Positions 14,208-40,000 of a DNA stretch of 40,000 nucleotides are shown in pieces (position 1 is the stretch's first letter; the number at the start of each line of letters is the position of its first letter). The notes beneath the pieces are model-generated. The model was not told the DNA's origin, did no database searches, and was given only the letters and a program-made list of their open reading frames with translations. The stretch comes from Chrysomallon squamiferum (lineage: Eukaryota; Mollusca; Gastropoda; Neomphalida; Peltospiridae). The stretch covers positions 40,149,751 to 40,189,750 of the forward strand of contig CM022670.1 in NCBI GenBank assembly GCA_012295275.1. Direction: 5' to 3'. Position numbers and translations under genes: made by a program.

Positions 14208-15763
14208 CATACATATAATTAAATAAATAAATAAGTATAGAGCGTGTTATTATATATCACTTTAAAACAAAAATTTTAAAAATCTAAAAACTAAAACAGC
14301 GACTACGTGAACAACTCTGTGTCAGCCCGTCCTACATTTCAGCGCACGTGTATTTCAGCACAGCAGCACCGAGTTCGTACCGTGCATGTTTTCCAAACTG
14401 TCAAACTCGATACCCCCCTATCTGACAAACTTTAAATTTTATTTATCATTTTTTATTTTTTTTTATTTTTATTTATAAACTATGAGGGGCAGGCAACTCA
14501 ACGAGCGTACGAAGCTGTGAACTGCAATTCGCTGGTTTGTCAGCGTACACGAACGAACGACAGTTTAATCGATGTTTTATTGGTATCAGTTAAGCAGTAA
14601 TACTCTTACACACGAGCTACCAATCTCGTTACTCTCCAGCGCTGAAAACCTCGAGTTCCATTTCTAATCAGTACCTCCACCAGCTGAAGAGTTCGATATG
14701 CAGGAACGGTAACTCGCGCTAAATTGGTAAAAATGATCGAGACTAACGAGCTGAGGTCACGGCAAGGTAGCGAATCAGCGTCAATTCATGGCAACGTGTA
14801 CGCTCACTTGAGTATAGTTAGTCCCGAAATTGGTGATCTGATTTTTAAATCGGCTCAATAATTGATCAACAGTTGATAATGATTTTTTTTTTTTTTTTTT
14901 TTTTTTTTGCTACGCAGTTTGGTGCAGGTATTTATTAAGATCAGAAAAGCATTGAAGTTTTGAGTGAAACTTCGTTTATGTTACAAAATTAAATTTGCAT
15001 CTAATTCACAGTTGTTTTAATACTGGTTTATTTTTATTTCAGTCTTTGATGTGAAGATATTTCTTAAAACAGTTAACCATTAAAATAACTAATTCATTAA
15101 ATAAATAAACAAATAAATCATCCATTTTCGTTAAAGATCCTTTAACCTACTCTGACTCACTTCAAATTCGTCAGTCGACGTTTTGTCTGCGGCTACGAAA
15201 CGACACGACCTCTGCGTTGTTAATGCTGATGCTGTCGAAGTGGCACTACGAGAGACGCATGTCGCAAACAGCGTTCACAAACACGTGCTGGAAGAAATAA
15301 CTTGAGTGTGGTTTCGAAATAAATCTAAATCACTGCAATTTTAGTGTTCCGGGTTGAGAGGTGCCCCAGTTCACACACAGAGAGAGAGAGCAGCCCATTC
15401 CAATTCATCTGCAATGCAAAAACACCAATAAACTGGATCTGAGAACATCACTCGGCTTTTTGCGAGAGATGATCGTAACGGCAATTTCCATTCCTTCTAC
15501 AATTAACGTATTAGTGGCCGTCACTTCCACACTGCATTATTGCTGTATTATTCTAGCCACTTTTCTTGTCCGCGATTTTTAACCGCAGAGCTGTTTCTGG
15601 TCTTGTGACTTTTTGTTTTTTGCTGTGTTATATCACTTCGTGGTACGCGAGTGCATACGACTGGGAATTATGATTTTTTTTTTTTTTTTTTTTTTTTTCT
15701 GAAATGATTTCTAAACTTCGTCACGTTACTTTTTTTTTTTATCTCTGTTTTTCTTTAACACAC

Positions 15764-15932
15764 GTCGTCGTCATCATCCTTTTAATCATCATTGTCATCA
15801 TCATCTTCTTCTTTATCATCATTATACTGATTATTATTATTATTATTATCATCAACGTCATCATCATCATCATCATCATTATTATTATAATATTATTATT
15901 ATTAATTATTAATTATTATTATTATTAAATCA

Positions 15933-15980
<48 letters not shown>
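15764..15980. repeat. Imperfect (ATC/ATT)n triplet array
   Basis: TCATCATC-type triplets grade into ATT triplets, with a terminal pure ATT run from about 15932 to 15980. Confidence 0.93.
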
Positions 15981-15982
<2 letters not shown>

Positions 15983-16364
15983 GTGTTTTTTTCTTCCACG
16001 ATGTCTTTATATCTTTATCTACATACTATGTGCGTTTCTTTTTATTCATGCATGTTATACACGTGTTTAGGTGTGCGTGTACGCGTGCGTTTGTTTCATG
16101 GTAGCAGCTTAGTTCTAACGATGTCAGAAACACCATTTAATAATCCTCTCATAATAACTGCTCAGTAATAATTTTACATTTATAGCTGAAAACACCCAAT
16201 TTTTTTTTTTTTTCACGCTATTACACATTTCAAAATTGCATCATAAAAAGTTCGGTGCTGTTCAACAAGGTTTTAGGAAATAATCCTCATGTCAAATTAA
16301 AATAAATTTACATTAATACACGATGTTCTTGTCAGATAAAATATCCCCTTGATGGTCTTGCCAA

Positions 16365-16830
16365 AATAAGCCTGGATATTGCATTTTTGATTTTTTTTTT
16401 CTAGTTCTCATATTAAATCATAGACGTACTTCAAGCGTTCTAGACAGAATAATCCAGAATACAGATTTTTTTTTTTTTTTTTTTTTCTAACTTATTTTAA
16501 AATCATAGACATACTCGAAGTTAATTTACCAGAATAACCCAGAATATAGATTTTTTTTTTTTTTTTTTTTTTACTTTCTATCTCATATTAAAATCATAGA
16601 CATACTCGAAGTTTTTTTGCCAGAATAACCCAGAATATAGAGTGGTTCATTTTTTTTTTTTTTTTTTTTTTTTTTTTCTGACTCATTTTACAATCATAGA
16701 CATACTCGAAGGTTTTTTTCTTGGCAAAATAACCCAGAATATAGATTTTTCTTCATTTTTTTTTTTCTTTTTTTTTCTATCTCATATTAAAATCATAGAC
16801 GTACTTGAAGCGTTCTGTCTATAAAACATG
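16365..16830. repeat. Five-copy ~85-100 bp tandem repeat with poly-T spacers
   Basis: The anchor word ATCATAGAC recurs near 16419, 16504, 16595, 16695 and 16794, each followed by a GTACTT or ATACTCGAAG stretch and (in copies 1-4) an AGAATAAYCCAGAATA-type block (AAAATAA in the fourth), then a run of 9 to over 20 T. A decayed right half precedes the first copy at about 16360. The first and last copies share the GACGTACTT and AAGCGTTCT variant, while the three inner copies share GACATACTCGAAG. Poly-T length differences explain the varying period. Confidence 0.9.
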
Positions 16831-17368
16831 TGATTACTGCACTTGAGACACTCTACAAATAGTGGAATCTGACTGGAGGTAAGGTGTTTATTGTGTTAAG
16901 CGGATCTATGTTGTTGCAGAATCCCAGAGCGAGGCTCGGAGTCCTAGCGCAACAAGTTAGGGACGTGTGCAGAGTTGATTAGCTGTGCAAATGGCGGTAA
17001 GATTTAATTTCACGTCAGTTACAGGCGAAACGTGACCTGAATTTTCAAAAAACGTGGTCACCCAGGTGATGGTGACGAGAAGAAGAAGAAGACGATGACG
17101 ATTTGTTTGTTTTGCGCAGTGGTTTGATTCATCAGAGAAACATACTTACGTATATTTTGTACTGTTCTGTTGGTTGTTTATCTTATATGGTATAAATTAT
17201 GATTTTTTAAATTTAAACAAAAATTAAAAGAAGAGGTAGATAAAGTGATAAGGACCCTAAATGAAACATGTACATATAACCATTACACGTTTATTTTCAG
17301 TTGAATCTTCCACTTGTTCTAGTACTACCTTTCTGCCTTCTGATCTGTCGCTTTCTCTGAATTTATTC

Positions 17369-17373
<5 letters not shown>

Positions 17374-17447
<74 letters not shown>
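17374..17447. repeat. (CT)n microsatellite
   Basis: About 74 bp of pure CT dinucleotides. Confidence 0.96.
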
Positions 17448-17450
<3 letters not shown>

Positions 17451-18956
17451 GAGTGTTTTTATTTAGTTAGTTTTTATTTTATTTTATTTTATTTTTGTAA
17501 TTGTTGTTGTCGTTCTTTGACAATCTATAAAACTCTGTTTTTATTTCTTTCTCGCTTAACAAATAATTTACTCGGAAAATAAATTGTGTTCATATCCTTC
17601 CACGAACTAAATATTTTTCATTGCTAAAGAAAGGTTAAGACCAGTGTTTACTTTTTCAATGAAATCGCCTTCCGCTGCAGTATATCTAAAGCCTCGTTAC
17701 AACTGTATGACTCTCTGTAACATTTTAAAACATATACTGCACAATAATAAAAAAAAATCTTTACTCATTTATTTCCAAACATATGAAAAATAATTCCTAT
17801 TTACTAATTACGTCTAGTATCGTCTTAAGGCGTGTACACACTTCTTTGTAGCCCAGGAAACCAGGTACACGCGTATGTGGTTCATGTATGCTATATCTTG
17901 GTGTAAATTATATTTTGTGGGTTGTGTTTGTAGGGGGCCTATAAATTCCGTTGAGATGGCCCTGATACCAGCTGCTTCATTATCATGACATCTCAACAAC
18001 GTAATTAACTGTTATTAAAAATCACAAGGTATGAACGCGGCTTTAGAGGGTGAAAAAAAAAAAAATAATAATAATAATTCACGTAAATACGGATCTGTAT
18101 TACGAAAATATATGGTTCGATCTTGTATCAATAAAAGTGATTGATTCGCTTTCATGGGACTATTTAACACGGAGAATCGATGCCGAATCTGTCTTTGCCT
18201 GCACGAACACGCACCATTCAACTTACAACGAAGAAGCATTAGCAGCTATAAACTGTTTTATGACCCGGTAATCGATTAAAACATGATACTTAAATCAGAC
18301 CCGTTATTCCACGAGAAATTCAAGGTGGGAGAGAATTCATTACCTGGACATACGTCTGGAAAAAAACAACCCCTACGCCTCGTTGCTCCTGTTAATTTAA
18401 TTCAACTTACTCTCTGCTAAATTGCAGAAATGAATCATTTGCGTTATTAGATTTTAAGCGAAACGTAAATTGTCGCTAATATAATTCAGTAACGTCGCGC
18501 GGTTTTATTGCTTTTTGAAAAGACCCGAAAGGCAGGACAGGACGACTGCGTTTGAATAACCAGATAATGGCCTAATAAATATTTATCGTGGGACATTGGT
18601 TGGAACGGTATATAGACTTAAGGTTTAAGCTACATGCAGTTGGATTAATCACATGACCAATTACGTTACAAGCCATTGCGGTAAACAAACACAGACACAA
18701 TTCACTCAGTACTTCAGTTTTTTTTTTTTTAGCTGCAACATCCAGGACTATCTAAAGTTTAACAGTGAAAACTTCAGTACTAGTCTGTCAACGAGTAGTA
18801 TTTTCAGTTGTCACATTTCTGTCATCGATACGTCATGAACCGAGGCATCAATCAGCAGTTTTATATTTTTTAAAAACCAGAAGCTACACGTGTCCATAGT
18901 CATCACTCAGTAACCAAAAAGACCACCATAATATCTGTATCTATCTGTATAAATAT

Positions 18957-18960
18957 AAAT

Positions 18961-19009
<49 letters not shown>

Positions 19010-19012
19010 CAG
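18957..19012. repeat. (GATA)n microsatellite
   Basis: Around 12 GATA tetranucleotides ending in GACAGACA; a short (TA)n run follows at about 19031-19048. Confidence 0.95.
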
Positions 19013-19746
19013 ACAAATATTATAGTGGTCATATATATATATATATATGGGTGTATATAGATTTTCGGTTTTTCGTGTTTAAAATATTCATGGATTCAAA
19101 AATAGAAACTCCAAATAAACTTAATAACAGTTCCACAAATTAAAAGTAATGTTTATAAATCTAAATCCCATTCTATATTAAAATATTTATAAACTTTAAT
19201 ACAATCAAAAGAGGGTAAGTCTCAGCTTTAAGCATGACAGTAGGACACAGGGATGCGTACTCAAACATTAACTGTTTAATATGACTCGCAGAAAATGCTA
19301 AAAGAAACTTTGTTGTGCCAACAGAGTTGATAAAACAACAAAACTGCGAGTACAGACCTCAAACACCAAATCATTAAATTCTGAGTCATTATTTTACCAT
19401 TAACCAATTTCTGCCAGTCAGGGCAGGCCTTGATTCTCGTATGATTGTATACTACGTACGTAAATTATTTGTTTTTATGTCACTGGGGCAGACAACGTAT
19501 CACGTTTATTTAATAGCTGGACTATTATGTGTATTAGGGAGGCGCCTGTCCAGTATATAATAGTGTATTATCAAATATAATTACTTAGGGGTTTGCGTAT
19601 GAAGCTTTATTAACTCAGTTATGTCTCTGGTGTAGAAGAAGTGTATTTCTGATTGAAATTTAAGTATTACTCAATATAAAATTAATCTTTATGTTCTGAA
19701 ACGAGGAATGGTTCTTTAAAAACAAAATGGCGAAACGAATAAACAG

Positions 19747-19797
<51 letters not shown>

Positions 19798-19855
19798 TTA
19801 ATAATAATAATTATAATAATAATAATAGTAACAACAACAACAACAATAATAATAA
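19747..19855. repeat. (AAT)n/(AAC)n microsatellite
   Basis: AAT triplets with interruptions, then a short AAC run, then AAT again. Confidence 0.94.
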
Positions 19856-20403
19856 AATACGACAAACGAAACAGACAAACAAACAAACAGACAGCCAGAC
19901 AAATAAATAAATAAAATAAATAAATAAGACATTCAGAAATGCTAATATTTGCACTATGTCGTAATGACGTTATCTACATCTGTGTATTTAGAGTATGGCC
20001 ACTGCTTTATGACAAAACGTCTGACAAAAACTGTGGTATGTGCTTTCATGTCCACGAGAAAATACACACAGAACACTGAATGCTTCTAACAGACAGGAGA
20101 GGTGACAGAGGGTTTCCACTCTCGTGTCATAGGTCAAATAAAACTTTACATTTGGTTAGTACCGAACGATTAAAAAAAAAAAAAAAAAAGAAAAAAACAG
20201 ACTCCAGTAATGTATTCAAATATTTATTCTTTCATTCAATCTTTTTTTTCCTTTTCATTCATTATCTTAGAACATAAATATAGGTTATCCTATCGAAAAA
20301 TCCTATTCATCACTTACACAGGGAATTTTCCATCAGATTTCATCGTATTCAGATATTTATTTCACGTGTGTTTTATTAAAAATTTTGGTTTTATTTTTTT
20401 CAG

Positions 20404-39846
<19,443 letters not shown>

Positions 39847-40000
39847 GTACGTGATATTAATTCTTGTCCCGTGTTTTCCGTTTCTGTAAATGTGTGTTTT
39901 ATAGTGTGTATGGATGGATGGATGGATGCACGTACTTATGTAACACGTGTGTAAAACGTGCACGTGTAACAGATAAATGACATACATTTAATGTGGGTCA

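Larger units (their letters stand above)
1..20403. other. Upstream region: long 5' intron or flank without a supportable exon
   Basis: No open frame here shows a recognisable domain, and those present are short or low-complexity. The sequence is AT-rich with dozens of poly-T or poly-A runs of 15-35 bases and several di- and trinucleotide arrays listed separately. More complex, less AT-rich patches lie at about 1900-2330, 3180-3600, 8150-8450, 9420-9760, 10120-10800, 11390-12200, 14280-14840, 15130-15600 and 18180-18660. These are the places to look for first exons, promoters or conserved non-coding elements. Because exon 20404 begins in phase 1 mid-protein, at least one coding exon must lie further upstream, here or beyond the window. 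Confidence 0.7.

Noticed and set aside
16365-16830. CRISPR-like regular repeats
   Set aside because: Eukaryotic context, variable poly-T between units, no unique spacers, no cas genes.
17814-17999. Reverse-strand 61-codon frame without low complexity
   Set aside because: Short, no recognisable domain, no convincing flanking splice sites.

Overview
This is a stretch of AT-rich animal nuclear DNA with large introns and very many simple repeats. It looks lophotrochozoan, most likely molluscan; that placement is inferred from the domain mix, intron sizes and repeat style and is not proven. There is no bacterial, viral or CRISPR content, and I found no RNA gene.

One gene can be supported: a large multi-exon cell-surface receptor on the + strand. 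Fifteen consecutive exons between 20404 and 39846 join in a continuous frame. Every junction has an AG acceptor, a GT donor and matching phases, giving 2643 bp (881 codons). The domain order is EGF, kringle, EGF, EGF, Ig, then five fibronectin-III-type modules. The last module has the layout of the membrane-proximal domain of type IIB receptor protein tyrosine phosphatases (PTPRK/M/T/U): a YxVxVE start, a basic KHKR followed by EA, then VGDNxTYxGxxNxPL and YNIxFxAxS. The best reading is therefore a receptor-type tyrosine phosphatase whose usual MAM region is accompanied or replaced by EGF and kringle modules. A Tie-like receptor kinase (EGF x3, Ig, FN3) is the main alternative. The signal peptide, any domains upstream of the first EGF, the transmembrane segment and the catalytic domains are not visible.

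Layout: 1-20403 has no supportable exon and consists of AT-rich sequence, poly-T/A runs and microsatellites with islands of more complex sequence; it is either a long 5' intron or upstream flank. 20404-25172 holds the EGF and kringle exons. 26954-27244 is the Ig exon. 31042-39846 holds the FN3 exons. The window ends in the intron after the short juxtamembrane exon at 39804-39846.

Points most worth following up: the kringle among EGFs in an Ig/FN3 receptor; a convertase-like KHKR site where PTPRK-type receptors are cut; a partial copy of the 5' end of the second FN3-2 exon about 100 bp upstream of it; a 77-bp triplication whose last copy ends at a splice acceptor; a 26-bp, 16-copy minisatellite starting at a splice donor; and a roughly 40-bp minisatellite in the intron before the Ig exon.
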